The notes: generated by a model not told the origin, from the letters alone. Positions 11,001 through 21,388 are shown, counted from the stretch's first letter. The stretch: 64,000 nt of DNA from Scolanthus callimorphus (GCA_033964015.1 CM066922.1:1132856-1196855), one strand, 5' to 3'. A program made the numbers and translations.

Positions 11001-14000
11001 AGAGAAGGTGGCTAGCGCACCAGGTGAGCAGCGGGGGGAGGAGGGGTCCATCTGGAGAATCCCACATCACGGTATAAGACACGCAAAGAAACGAACCGTA
11101 AGATCTGTGTTTAATTGTGCATTTGAATATAAGGGAGAGTCTCTAAACAAGTACCTACTCCAGGGTCCAGACCTCACAAACAACTTAGTGGGAGTCCTGT
11201 GTCGATTTCGAAAAGAGCCAATCGCATTTACCTGTGATATCGAGTCCATGTTCTATCAGGTGCGAGTAACGGAAGAGCACAGAGATTATTTGCGCTTTCT
11301 CTGGTGGGAGGGAGGAGACACTAGCAAAGAGCCAGTAGAGTACCGTATGACAGTACATTTATTTGGCGCAACATCGTCGCCAGGTTGCGCGAACTTCGCG
11401 CTTAAGAGAGCTGCGCAAGACAATGAAGCAGATCTGGGCACCGCAGCCGCGCAATTTATAAGCAAAGATTTTTATGTTGACGACGGGCTAAAGAGCTGCG
11501 CTACCGTCAACGAAGCCACTGATTTGATCATCTCAGTTAAAGAAATGTGCAAGCGAGGAGGGTTTAATTTGCATAAATTCGTAAGCAACGACAAGGATGT
11601 CCTTAGAAGTATTCCTGAGTGCGATCGCGCTGAAGGCGTTAAGAAGCTTGATCTAGATCTCGATTCGCTTCCAATAGAACGCACTTTAGGAGTACAATGG
11701 TGTGTAGAGTCGGACGCCTTTCAGTTTCGGATCCAACTCCAAGACAAACCATGCACGAGGCGTGGCATTTTGTCAACAGTCAGCTCTATCTTCGACCCTC
11801 TAGGATTTGTAGCACCGCTGTTACTAAAAGGCAAATCGATCCTGCAAGAGTTATGCCGCAAGCCACTAGACCGCAAGCCAGTAGACCGTGAGCAAGAAGA
11901 CCGTAAGCCACTTGGCTGGGATGACACCATTCCCAAACCGATCAAGGCCGAGTGGGAGCAATGGAAACAAGACCTGCAGCAGCTATGCAGCATCACCATC
12001 CCGCGCTGCTACAAGCCTCGAGACTTTGGTACCGCAGTAGTAACAGAGCTTCACCACTTCTCGGATGCAAGCACCAAGGGGTATGGGCAATGCAGCTATC
12101 TACGACTGGTCAACGAGCGAGGAGATATTCACTGCTCACTGGTGCTTGGTAAGTCAAGAGTCACCCCCCTTAAGGAAGTCACCGTCCCTAGACTGGAGCT
12201 GACCGCAGCGACAGCAAGCGTGAAGTTAAGTCAACAACTCAAGAGGGAGCTAGAGCTAGACGACGTTAAAGAGACCTTCTGGACTGATAGCAAGGTAGTC
12301 ATGGGTTATATCGCTAACGAGAGTAGAAGATTCCACACATTCGTAGCAAACCGTGTTCAGCAGATCCAAGACGTCACTGACAAACACCAATGGCGGTATG
12401 TCGATACGAAAGACAACCCCGCTGACCACGCCTCTCGTGGACTCAAGGCTGAAGAGCTCCAGTCTTCCAGTTGGCTAACAGGCCCCGAATTCCTATGGCA
12501 AGACGAAAGTCAATGGCCAAGTAAGTACCAGCAAAGCAGCGAGCAGGATCTCATAGACGCAAATGATCCCAACGCCAGGAAAGCAGTTGTCATGGCAACA
12601 GCCGCTGAGTCTGAACCCGAAGATAATCTGGTAAGCCAGTTGAGTAAATTCTCTGATTGGTATCGCGCAAAACGAGCTATCGCACTGAGGATTCGAATCG
12701 CTAGACTGTGGCGCGCCAAAGCAAGAAAACGCGGTCAGAAAGTCAAGTTAGAAGTGTCGGTTAGCGATCTTGAAGAAGCTGAGAACGTTATAATTAAGGC
12801 AACACAGGCTAAGGCGTTCAAGCAAGAGATTGCCTCTCTGCGTTCTGGCGAAGCAATTGGCAAGGCAAGTGCGCTGTCAAAGCTAGACCCAAAAGTAGGC
12901 TCAGACGGTGTTTTGCGCGTTAATGGTCGCTTAAATCGTGCTCAGTTACCAGAAGAGTTTAAGTTTCCCGCGTTACTACCCAAAGAAAGTCACGTGACGA
13001 CGCTCGTGATTCGGCATTTTCACGAGAAGGTCAAGCATCAAGGCCGAAGCATAACGCTGAACGAGATTCGCGCGTGCGGCTATTGGATCGTCGGTGGTGC
13101 GAGTGCGGTAGGAAGCTATGTAGGAGAGTGCGTCACCTGTCGTAAATTGCGTGCGCCTGTCCAAGAGCAAAAGATGGCGGACCTACCAGAAGATCGTGTA
13201 GAACCCGCCCCGCCATTCACCAACAGCGCAGTAGATTACTTCGGTCCGTGGTTAGTCAAGCAAGGAAGGAAGGAGGTGAAGCGTTACGGTGTGCTATTCA
13301 CCTGCCTAGCCTCAAGAGCTATACATCTAGAGACAGCGGCGTCACTAGATACAGATAGCTTTATCAACGCTCTACGTCGCTTCATCTGTCGCCGTGGTCC
13401 CATCAGACAACTAAGATCGGATCAAGGTACCAACTTCGTGGGCGCTCGTCGCGAGCTAAAGCAAGCACTGGACGAGATGGACGACGACAAAATCAAGTCA
13501 GAGCTGTTAAAGGAGAACTGTGACTGGTTTAATTTCAAAATGAATGTTCCCAGTGCCAGTCATATGGGAGGAGTCTGGGAACGCCAAATCAGGTCAGTGC
13601 GTAACGTACTAGACGCGCTCCTGACGAGCAACGGTGCTCAACTTGACGACGAGTCCCTTCGGACTCTAATGTGTGAAGCTGAAGCTATAGTTAACAGTCG
13701 CCCGCTTACAGTCGACGCTCTCAGTGATCCCGATGCACTGAGCCCACTTACGCCAAATCACATCCTCACGATGAAGTCAAAGATCGTACTGTCACCGCCT
13801 GGAGTGTTCGAGTCCGCCGACATGTACTGTCGGGCAAGATGGCGACGAGTTCAGCACCTAGCTAACGAATTCTGGTGCAGATGGCGAAAAGAGTATCTGG
13901 CAAGTCTACAGCAGCGCCAAAAGTGGACCAAGCCACGGAGAGATGTCGCAGTCAACGACATAGTCATCATCAAGGACGACAACGCATCGCGAAGTCAATG

Positions 14001-14175
14001 GCAGCTTGCGCGCGTCTCCGCTGTCAACCACAGTGCTGATGGGCATGTACGTACGGTCCAGTTAGCCCTTGCGGACGGCTCTCTGGACAGCAAAGGAAAG
14101 CGGATCAACCAACTACGGTACCTGGAACGTCCCGTGCAAAAGGTGGTAGTACTGCTGCGTGGAGATGAGTGCTAA
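8056..14175 (+). CDS. BEL/Pao retrotransposon gag-pol polyprotein
   Basis: A single uninterrupted 2,039-codon frame with the BEL/Pao order. Residues about 40-330 are a coiled, charged gag N-terminus with proline/glutamate repeats (KPEVKPDPVEQ). A DUF1759-like gag region follows (about 330-490), then a CCHC-type zinc-knuckle cluster (about 565-635). The aspartic protease has LLDDGSDTTFI (D at about 698). The Pao-type reverse transcriptase has FYVDDG (catalytic Asp 1142-1143). An RNase H-like region follows (FSDAS, WTDSK). The integrase has an HHCC zinc finger (HFHEK...CVTCRK) and a DDE core (AVDYFGP about 1727, SDQGTNF about 1789, WERQIRS about 1842). A DUF5641-like C-terminus ends the frame. 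All catalytic residues are present, so the protein may be functional. The start is the first ATG after a short leader. The element lacks a full 5' LTR, so this copy probably cannot transcribe itself normally. Confidence 0.95.
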   Translation: MSHSDAQEFVEDEATEASLPASLPQEPAEVRRSEREKTLTERGRAYQLETRDKDKMRAFRNLCHRMNEVLSSLNVLSKIELETERDNIDNIKEQFNAAHHEYAELLESEEERQASYDWFDMRERDYMQYRIKLCRQIDKLDQSDRRSVTSRRSAGSNRSGSSTRSRKIDVKTRSARLKAELAFFDKEIEYRRFLIERDLAISQAEEGVFDNLEREQRPEVPEVKPDPVEQKPEVKPDPVEQKPDVKPNPLEVKCKVKHDCKPEVRIEVEQTSGPDVTTPLPSQHNQGIGTDIISELISLQKKQTEMTALIADHQRISSLPVQEPPVFSGNAFDFPAFISAFDAIIISKVSSERDKLFFLNKYTAGKANEIVKGYLSLSSENGYKEARQVLEQRFGNQVHVAEAFKSRLRDWPQIADGSTAALQEFSDFLVRCEEAMRVMHSLDELNSTQFLKEISAKLPSYSGVKWCRQAHEYQKKHAGLVNFHDMVKFVQEEAELANDPIFSPEALKSLRKKASADKEKPNTPKRQTGKPSSGGAISHSMATGAKQVPPSKPPSGPAKDQSSFSCLLCKTNSHSLEKCKKLLEKSIEQRKDFVQKSGICFGCLESGHRSRDCKNRCTCSECGRRHPTPLHYPRPPTEENEPAAPQTPKEEARSVNTAITNGSSAGSGEIKTNCMILPVWLHHKDTPETQVKVYALLDDGSDTTFIKSSVMERLGVTGNGTTLQLNTMLGRERITVERVEGLVVQRPDKQVELDLPKTYSRNDIPHRRDQIPTPQNADRWSHLKKIKDKIAPYEEDVEVGLLIGCNCPRALKPKEVVQGGGDKPYAVRTILGWGILGPVEITEGGEEDEVPACNRIITREIIPQSNDTVSFVLQSETKEIINPAEIRRWFEQDFSENKDLSSLGLSREDRRFLDIAENGITQHEDGHYQLPLPFKQPNVKFPDNREIVMRHLMHLKRKFSSDPEYKEDYVAFMEKVITNGYAEKVASAPGEQRGEEGSIWRIPHHGIRHAKKRTVRSVFNCAFEYKGESLNKYLLQGPDLTNNLVGVLCRFRKEPIAFTCDIESMFYQVRVTEEHRDYLRFLWWEGGDTSKEPVEYRMTVHLFGATSSPGCANFALKRAAQDNEADLGTAAAQFISKDFYVDDGLKSCATVNEATDLIISVKEMCKRGGFNLHKFVSNDKDVLRSIPECDRAEGVKKLDLDLDSLPIERTLGVQWCVESDAFQFRIQLQDKPCTRRGILSTVSSIFDPLGFVAPLLLKGKSILQELCRKPLDRKPVDREQEDRKPLGWDDTIPKPIKAEWEQWKQDLQQLCSITIPRCYKPRDFGTAVVTELHHFSDASTKGYGQCSYLRLVNERGDIHCSLVLGKSRVTPLKEVTVPRLELTAATASVKLSQQLKRELELDDVKETFWTDSKVVMGYIANESRRFHTFVANRVQQIQDVTDKHQWRYVDTKDNPADHASRGLKAEELQSSSWLTGPEFLWQDESQWPSKYQQSSEQDLIDANDPNARKAVVMATAAESEPEDNLVSQLSKFSDWYRAKRAIALRIRIARLWRAKARKRGQKVKLEVSVSDLEEAENVIIKATQAKAFKQEIASLRSGEAIGKASALSKLDPKVGSDGVLRVNGRLNRAQLPEEFKFPALLPKESHVTTLVIRHFHEKVKHQGRSITLNEIRACGYWIVGGASAVGSYVGECVTCRKLRAPVQEQKMADLPEDRVEPAPPFTNSAVDYFGPWLVKQGRKEVKRYGVLFTCLASRAIHLETAASLDTDSFINALRRFICRRGPIRQLRSDQGTNFVGARRELKQALDEMDDDKIKSELLKENCDWFNFKMNVPSASHMGGVWERQIRSVRNVLDALLTSNGAQLDDESLRTLMCEAEAIVNSRPLTVDALSDPDALSPLTPNHILTMKSKIVLSPPGVFESADMYCRARWRRVQHLANEFWCRWRKEYLASLQQRQKWTKPRRDVAVNDIVIIKDDNASRSQWQLARVSAVNHSADGHVRTVQLALADGSLDSKGKRINQLRYLERPVQKVVVLLRGDEC

Positions 14176-14305
14176 TGAGACCGGGAAAGATCCCAACGGA
14201 GGAGCCATTACGGTAACAGTAGTATAGATTAGTATAGTATTATGAACATTGTTTGTTGAACATTGATTTATGAACATGGAATTAGTGAAATACATTCAGT
14301 ATTTC

Positions 14306-14313
14306 GGGGGGAG
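14306..14313 (+). promoter_or_regulatory. Polypurine tract of the BEL element
   Basis: GGGGGGAG lies 130 bp after the pol stop and directly precedes the TGTAAAG start of the 3' LTR. This is the expected priming site for plus-strand DNA synthesis in an LTR retrotransposon. Confidence 0.7.
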
Positions 14314-15018
14314 TGTAAAGGATGCTCTCACTTCCTTTTATTGATCGAGTAATTATTTGTTATCTTGTTATCTTAATTGCGGTTTTATTAAGGCCTCGCT
14401 TTTGTGCCAAAGTATATTGATTCTGTGATTACATTATAGCTCAGGTATTTACCGCTCTCACGTCCCATTTCGGAATATTACCTTGTGCATTTAGCCCGTT
14501 TAGTCAGTAGTCGTTGTAGATTCAAGGAAGGTTGTGGTTAAATCGCTTGGCACTTGGTAAAGTTACCTTTTGGATACCCTTTGGGACCGATATGTAAGTG
14601 ATCTTTATTGTTATATTATTTAGTTTTAGTTGCGCTATTAGGAATGCGTTTTTAGTCACTATTCGCGCAAGTTTATTAGTTTTTTAGCGAAGTTTTGGTT
14701 ATTATGGAATTGCTCGCCTTTACTTTAGCCATTTTACGCTCGCTTAGAGCCATTTAGCATTACGCACTAAAATCTTAGTATGCGCCTACGTTTAGTCGCT
14801 TTCGCTTAGTTTTCGCTTAGTTATAGTCAAGTTACTTCGTATTTGGATTGCATTAGATTTTCGTTAGTTATAGTCTGTTGTTCGTTAGCCTATGTATGAT
14901 ACTTGATTATTTATCTGATTTATGCTTGTATATTATTGCTTGTTATATTAGCCTTAATCTTGTATAGTTATTAGCTTTTAAGACCTTTTTTGTTATAGAC
15001 TGCTTGCAGCCCCTTCTT
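14314..15018 (+). mobile_element. 3' LTR of the BEL/Pao element (right end uncertain)
   Basis: The LTR begins with TGTAAAGGATGCTC straight after the polypurine tract. The sequence is AT-rich and full of short TTAG/TTTAGTT steps. I cannot fix its right end because no second LTR is available for comparison. It must end before or within the sequence interrupted by the MITE at 15027. No copy of its first 20 bases exists upstream of the ORF. Confidence 0.6.
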
Positions 15019-15026
15019 CGGCGAAC

Positions 15027-15489
15027 CCCGGGGGGGGGGGACTCCCATATTTTTTGACCGGGGATGATCGTCGTATCTTTTAGGGGTTAAAATCACGGGG
15101 CCTTGGTCTCTTTTAGGGGTGATCTTAATCTTCAATAAAATTAGGGAGATTGGTATCTTTTAGGGCCGAAATATGTGTCCAAATTGTTTTCTCTCATGAT
15201 GGTGCTTCTAAAAACCATGTAAGAAAGAGAGATTTCTCGATGAGAAGACGATAAATTAGAAACAAACACGGAAATTTCATGATGGGTATCTTTTACCTGT
15301 TACCTGTCTCCTTTGCGCCTACTTTGCACCATAGTTTGCACATAAGGCCTCATCTTTTAGGATATCTTTTAGGGTAAGAAATTATTTGAGCCACGCCATG
15401 GCCCGCCATGTTTGGTATCTTTTAGGGGTGAAACTGAAAATTTCCGACGATCATCCCCGGTCAAAAAATATGGGAGTCCCCCCCCCGGG
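15027..15489. mobile_element. hAT-like MITE with 8-bp target duplication
   Basis: Inverted ends of about 50 bp (CCCGGGGGGG, then ACTCCCATATTTTTTGACCG, then GGGATGATCGTCG) enclose 463 bp. Within it TATCTTTTAGGGG motifs repeat subterminally in both orientations. The flanks are a perfect 8-bp direct duplication, CGGCGAAC, at 15019-15026 and 15490-15497. An 8-bp duplication is the signature of hAT transposition. There is no transposase, so it is non-autonomous. Confidence 0.85.
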
Positions 15490-15497
15490 CGGCGAAC

Positions 15498-16495
15498 GTC
15501 CGCGTAAATCCTGGAAAATATTTTTTTTAGGCCGCGCTTCGGTCGAGTTCCTTTCGGCGTTTTCCCCCTGTGGCGTGTCTCTCCCTCTCCTGAGTACTCG
15601 ACAACAAATCGAAGCGCGCCGCGGGTAAAAAAAACCATTTCGTTAGGTAAACACGTATTCATGGTATTTCCAGATCCGAAGTAGTCCCCCTCCCGCCCTC
15701 TCCACTCCACCCCCCCTCATTTAACAGGCAGGAAAGGATCTGATCGTGCAGTTGATGCTGTGTGTAAATCAACACTTCACTCACAAATATAGATTGTATT
15801 GTTTTACAGCAATTCAATCAATCTAATATTGCTTTTACAGAACCCTGCACTTGTTTTAGGCCAAATAAAAGATAAAAAATCCCGTCCGGATTTTTAAGAA
15901 AAAGAAAGCGGCGGGCGGTTTTTTATTTTATTTTCTAAATTTCCATTACTTCCAATAAAATGCTGTTTTACATAAAGATACGCAGTACTGATAGCAAGGA
16001 GGTATATTCAGCCTGTTACTTTTTGTGTTCGTCACAAATTTTGCATTAGTCAATACTAGTGCAAGTCCGCTATTGCTGAAACTAAAGCAACTATTGCTGA
16101 AACTAAAGCGTTTATGTTTCTAACGTGTTCAAAGGTCATCAGTACCACTAGTTTATTTTTTTGTGTTATAGGCTTTTGGCTAAAATGACAAATAGTATTA
16201 ACATGATGCGGCCCCAAAAAAATGACGCAGGCGGGGACGGAAAACATTTATTTATTTTTACTTGGCCTTATACTTATCCTCAATGAAAAGTCCACACATT
16301 TGAATACTTTATTGCATTTATTTAATTTTATTAAAATACCGTGGGGTACAAATCCGCGCGATACAGTGGGTACATTGTGGATAGAGACGCCAGGATTCGA
16401 GCCAAAATTGCCATTTGGGTTTCGTATCGCCTGGGGCGAATAGCACACGACCCACATAACACGAAAGCGCACGTTGAAGAATACAAAACCCCGTG
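15498..16495. other. Intergenic, no gene supported
   Basis: A C/G-homopolymer-rich and AT-rich patch without a credible exon. Around 16380-16440 a minus-strand GGCTCGAATCCTGG resembles a tRNA B box, but there is no foldable tRNA; a decayed SINE is possible. Confidence 0.4.
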
Positions 16496-17571
16496 TAGAA
16501 GCCCTAAATGTAATAACTGGCCCTAAGTGTAATAAAGGCCCCAAGTGTAATAAAAATTGGCCTTAAATGGTAATAAAGGCCCTAAGTGTAATAAAAAGTG
16601 GCCCTAAGTGTAATAAACGCCCCAAATGTAATACAAAGTGGCCCTAAGTGTAATAATGGCAATGACCATCCATCGAGATCGAAAACATATAATTATTTTG
16701 GAAAGAACCATGAGTAAATTGGCATTATTAATTTGTTTCAAAATTGTGACTATCGAAATCCCCAAAAATTTGGAAGCACGCAATTTCAACAGTGTTTTTT
16801 TCTTTTCAAGCATGAATTCAGCTATGGGGCTCCCGGCGCTCATTCAAAATACAGTGGTACTTTATCGAGCTGCTACCCTCGGAACCGAGCCAAGTGGCCG
16901 CTTTAGAGAGGTTGGCCGCTGAATAGATGTATTAAAATGCAGTACTCTAGTGACCAATACGGTATTTTGGGACGGTAATAAGTGGCTGCTCAATAGAGGG
17001 TGGCCGCTAGAGGTATCACTGTAATATATTGATATAATATGTTGATTTATTCAAACAAGGACGGGTATCTCTACCGCATGTAGACGGGGTCTAATATGAA
17101 GCAAACCGCCGTGGGCTTTGTAATATTAAGTATCGTGCTCTACTCTTTGAGAAGCTGACCTTAAAATCTGCAACGTTAATTATACGTATCTGTTCTAGGG
17201 AACTTACAAAAATCGGTACCCTGCCAGAAAAAGAAAGGCCGCTTTCAGTTATTTTCGGTTATTTTAAGTGATCATGCTATTACACCACCTTTGAGTAGGT
17301 TTGAGCAAGTTCTTCAGGTTCTTTTCAAAATAATTATATGTTTTCGCTCTCGATGAATCACGTGATCATGCTATTGCACCCCCCTTGGGCAAGGTTGTAT
17401 GGTCATTGCCATTATTACACCTAGGGCCACTTTTCATTACACTTGGGGCCTTTATTACACTTAGGGCCAATTGTTATTACACTTGGGGCCTTTATTACAC
17501 TTAGGGCCTACTTTTATTACACTTGGGGCCTTTATTACACTTAGGGCCACTTATTACATTTAGGGCTTCTA
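16496..17571. mobile_element. Element with tandem-repeat terminal inverted repeats
   Basis: Both ends are made of about 18-bp tandem units (GGCCCTAAGTGTAATAAA / GGCCCCAAGTGTAATAAA), ten or so on the left (to about 16665) and a similar run in inverted order on the right (from about 17410). The outermost matching sequence is TAGAAGCCCTAAATGTAATAA on both sides, bordered by TA. The roughly 740-bp middle has no transposase-like frame. This resembles foldback-type elements, whose termini are arrays. Confidence 0.8.
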
Positions 17572-17587
17572 CATATGTTTTCTTCCC

Positions 17588-17700
17588 ATACAGGCGGTCC
17601 TCTGCTGAGGATTATGCCCATTTTCAAATGAAAACAGAAGTAACATGTATGTAGGAAAGTTTCAGCAAGGCCGGCTTTGGAAAAAAGCAAGAAGCAGGTT
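17588..17700. repeat. Exon-like dispersed copy, also at 27638-27722
   Basis: An acceptor-like CATACAG is followed by GCGGTCCTCTGCTGAGGATT and ATGCCCATTTTCAAATGAAA. The second copy at 27638 is open (…AEDYAHFQMKTEI…), while this one meets a stop after a few more codons. I do not recognise a protein family. It may be an exon or a piece of an unidentified repeat. Confidence 0.4.
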
Positions 17701-17920
17701 TCTTTTGTGTTTCCTATTTCAGCTATTTCCATAGTATTGGCATTAATTATTCAAGTTATTACTGCCAATGGTAAATGCGAGATTTTGCGAGACAAGATCA
17801 GGAGTTAAAAACTTCGAGATCGGAACGAATTATATTTTTGAGAAAACGAAATTGCGCGACAGCTTTCACAAAATCCGAGATTTCTAGTTTTCCTAAAAAA
17901 TCGACATTCTCCACCCCTTC

Positions 17921-18250
17921 TAAGGTCGGTTTACACTTTTTTGTTGCATTTGTTTTTGTTGCATTTGTTGAGGCGATTTTTCGCGCGCGAGTTGCGATTC
18001 CACACTCTTGTGTAAACGGACGCAAATAGGTGCGATTTCTGTGCTCTCATTTCTTCAAATCGCATCAATTTGCAAAGAGCTTTTCGAACATGTTTGAAAT
18101 CTTAGCGACATCACGACAGCAACAAAAATCGCGGCAGATCGCGCCGAGTTGCACCTAGTTTACATTAGCGATTTTGAGTTACACGTACGTGCAAGAAAAA
18201 GAAAACTCAACAAAAATTGCAGCAAAAATTGCAAGTGTAGGCGGGCCTTA
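17921..18250. mobile_element. MITE with TAAGGYC...TACACTT ends
   Basis: The left end TAAGGTCGGTTTACACTTTT and the inverted right end TAAGGCCCGCCTACACTTGC bound 330 bp. The interior has many GCAACAAAAATCGC-type words in both orientations and no coding capacity. Confidence 0.6.
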
Positions 18251-18424
18251 TTTTGTGTCTAATCATTAGTTTGTAGGCTGTGCCAGGCTGTACAGTTGCA
18301 ATGGCTTCAAATACTTATATAAAATAGATAAAATCAAATGCAGTATGGACAATCAAGAGAGCTAAACTCTAGTCAAAAACTGTTTAAAATCCCCTATGAT
18401 AGCGTCATCTATATCTGTGAAAAG

Positions 18425-21388
18425 CTAGATAAGAAACATAGCAATAAGAGGCAATAAGGTAGTGAGAAGTGTGAGAATTGTTAGAGTAGAGGCACCACCT
18501 ATGACTTGTTTCATCCCAGTGACGAGGTTGTACTTGGCTGCTGAATAACCACGATTGCTGTCTCCATGCTTGGCAAAGTCAGTTGCACTAGTCCCATCGG
18601 CATCACCGATTGCCCACACCAGAACCACAAATTCATCATCCTATAACGCAGTGACAGCAAATAAAATAATGAGCAAGAAAACGATAGAATGGGATAGAAA
18701 AATGTGAAGAAAAAAGAGGAAATGGAAGGGGGAATCTTGGTACAAATTGTACATGATTCTAAATGGAAAGATAATAAAATAAGTAGGAATGAACAAGAAA
18801 AAATAAAAATAAAAAGGGAAAGGGGAGAAAAACCTTGGTACTAAGCGGTAATGAAAACAAATCTAAGGTGAAAAGAAACAATGACCAGAAACTCAAAGCT
18901 CCTTGAACATAACAAAACAAATTGTGACCCTCCCCACTTCTATTTTACATTTTCTAAAAAGCTGTTGCCCTAAACAAATGCTTGCCCTATCAGACAGACA
19001 GCTGTCAAAGTTAAGGTATTTAAACTTCTGCTAGTACTAAGCATTCAAATATGACTTCAATTAGGACCCTCCCCACAAAAATATAGTAGCCCTTCCCCCA
19101 CACTAAATAATGACACGTCCCTTAGGGCTAAAAAGAAAGTAAATAGGAATGAACAAGAAAAAAATAAAAATGGAAAGAGAAAAGGAGTGAAAAAAGCAAT
19201 GGAAAAAGGAAGGAAAACCTTGATATGTACCCTGGCAATGAGTAGTGACCAGAAACAAAAAACAGATTAAATAGGAACGAACAAGAAAAAGATAAAAAAG
19301 GAAAGAAAAAGGGAATGGAAAAAAGGGCGAGGCCTTGGTACCAACTGGCAATGAAAAAAGACTCCTCTATCTCAACTTCCTATAAGGTGGATTAAACAAA
19401 TAGAGACCAGAAAGAAAGCTGACAAAAATATATTAGATAGAAACAAACAAGAAAAAGATAAAAAGGGAAAGAAAAACAGAATGGAAAAGGGTGGGGAGGC
19501 CTTGGTATCACCTGGCAATGCCAAAACCCTCTATCTCAACTTGCTATAAGGTGGATTAAACAAACAGTAACCAGAAAGAAAGCTTGGACAAAAAATAGAT
19601 TAAATAGAAACAAACAAGAAAAAGATAAAAAGGGAAAGAAAAACAGAATGGAAAAGGGTGGGGAGGCCTTGGTACCAACTGGCAATGCCAAGAAAAACCC
19701 TCCATCTCAACTTGCTATAAGGTGGATTAAACAAACAGTAACCAGAAAGAAAGCTAGGACAAAAAATAGATTAAATAGAAACAAACAGGAAAAATATAAA
19801 AAATGAAGGAAAAACAGAATGGAAAAGGGTGGGGAGGCCTTGGTACCAACTGGCAATGCCAAAAAGACCCCTCTATCTCAACATGCTATAAGGTGGATTA
19901 AACAAACAGTAACCAGAAAGAAAGCTAGGACAAAAAACAAAATAGGCCATGAAACAAGAAAAAGATAAAATGGGAAAGAAAAGGGGAATGGAAAAGGGTG
20001 AAGCCTTGGTAGCAGCTGGCAATGAAAAGCCTCAACTCAACTAACTATGAACTCAAAACAAACAGTGAAAAGAAACAAAGCTCGAGAAAAGTCTTGAAAG
20101 TCTGCATAAAGCCATTTGGGCCCCACCAAGCGAAAAGGAATGTTTATGGTATTTTGTGAAATTTCTGTTTTTAAGAGTTTAGGGAGCTAATGTATGTATC
20201 TAAACACTTTAGTCATCCGAATTTCACATGGCAAAGTAGAGATTAGGCAGTTTAAAATTCCAACTTTGTAGTTTTTTTTTGTCTGGGAATTCTGAACTTT
20301 TTTATGTTTTTCACAAAAGTATGAAATTCTGTATTGAAGGGCCTTGTTCGCTTGGCAGTGCTAATTTGTCACCATCCTCCAGAGACTTACATCAAACTGG
20401 AAGTCTTTGCTGGTTTCATTGGTGGTCAAAGGTCGAAAATATTTCAGTGTTGTCACGCCATTCGCCTCTGTACTGCTGGTCAAGATGAAGTCATTCGATG
20501 TGTCAAGGGCAGGTTTGCCAGTGGTTGTAGAGAAATAGTCCTGTAAAATGGAGACAGCTTAATTGTGTGATTCCAGAAAAAAATACCTCCCCCATTGTAG
20601 GGATTTGAAAATTCCAGAGGGGTTGGGGGTCACATGCTTTTTAGTTCCTATACAGCTGTACTTTTTATTGGAAATCCCCAGTGGAATGGGTGATCTTATC
20701 TCAAACCTTATGGGAGGGGTGTTGATTTTGACCCTGGAATTACCCCAGCGACATTCATTTTACCCCAGAATTTTCACTTTCAACAGGGGTTGCTTCAAAA
20801 TTACACAGGGGTTGTACAGAAAAATGGAATTTCCAAAGGGTAGAGCAATTTTTGAAAATTTGGAGTTCCTCGATAGGGTGCACGGCTATTTTTTGGAACA
20901 GCCCAAATTAAACTGTTTGTCTTGTTCTAATTATTCTTGAAGTTGTTAGCAAAAAATCAAATGTTTAGAAAGACATTTTTTTCCAGTTTTAATCTCGCAT
21001 AATTTGCCGTCTAGTATCTAGACTATATTAACCGACAAAAGAAAAATTGATTTGAACTTACGCCAAGATAGCCCACCCCGCCCTTTCCTCCAATTGCGAC
21101 ATCAAAATCTACCATGCCTTTTCCGTCATCGTCAGTCCAACCAAATGCAACCCAACCCGTGGTTTTTGCAGCAACTTCGATGGCTAGTCTTGAGGTGGTC
21201 GAGCTGTAGCTCCAAGAAGCGTTCAATTTGCCGTCCCCGAAGGAAGCGCGTGTGGCAGCCACGGTGGCAAATGTGGGCGCTTCTTCTTCGCCTCCTTCTT
21301 CGTCGCCATGATCACCTCCGCCAAACACGGGCTCGAAAAAGGGAACCAAGAAGAGGAAAAACAGCATAGAAAACCTCAACAACATCAT
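18425..21388 (-). CDS. Secreted DOMON-domain protein, intact copy 2
   Basis: Three exons joined in phase 0: 21388-21062 (327 bp), 20540-20391 (150 bp) and 18640-18425 (216 bp with stop), together 230 codons. Donors are GTAAGT; acceptors are TTTTACAG and GTTATAG. Residues 1-23 are a signal peptide (MMLLRFSMLFFLFLVPFFEP), followed by an acidic GDEEGGEEE linker. A DOMON-type beta domain then runs through exons 1-3, with GWVAFGWTDDDGKGMVDFDV, DYFSTTTGKP and EFVVLVWAIGDADG as hallmark strands. The chain ends in a roughly 20-residue hydrophobic tail (LTILTLLTTLLPLIAMFLI) with no basic residues after it, which suggests a GPI-anchor signal or membrane tail. The protein is therefore probably extracellular and surface-bound. 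DOMON domains bind haem or sugars; the ligand is unknown here. An acceptor directly 5' of the ATG implies a 5' UTR intron. The frameshifted paralogue lies 15 kb away. Confidence 0.85.
18660..20090. repeat. Tandem array, about 170-bp unit, in the DOMON copy 2 intron
   Basis: Units contain AGAAAAAGATAAAAAGGGAA, GGGGAGGCCTTGGTACCAAC, CTATAAGGTGGATTAAACAA and AACCAGAAAGAAAGC. The GGTGGATTAAACAA point recurs at about 19386, 19551, 19722 and 19892, a spacing of 165-171 bp. The outer units are more diverged. A single relic (GAAAAAGATAAAATGG) occurs at about 4014 in DOMON copy 1, so the array expanded after duplication. Confidence 0.8.
20566..20900. mobile_element. Diverged MITE insertion, GTGTGGTTCCAG family
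   Basis: GTGTGATTCCAGAAAAAAAT matches the left end of the element at 4843. It is followed by GATTTGAAAATTCCAGAGG and, further on, by TTACCCCAGAATTTTCA and TTCCTCGATAGGGTG, which are also seen near 51040-51130 in inverted form. The right end is unclear. Confidence 0.45.

Noticed and set aside
15369..15710. 113-residue minus-strand open frame and its plus-strand mirror
   Set aside because: It spans the edge of the hAT-like MITE and G/C homopolymers; no conserved protein pattern.
16380..16440. Minus-strand GGCTCGAATCCTGG resembling a tRNA B box
   Set aside because: No matching A box or acceptor stem could be built around it.
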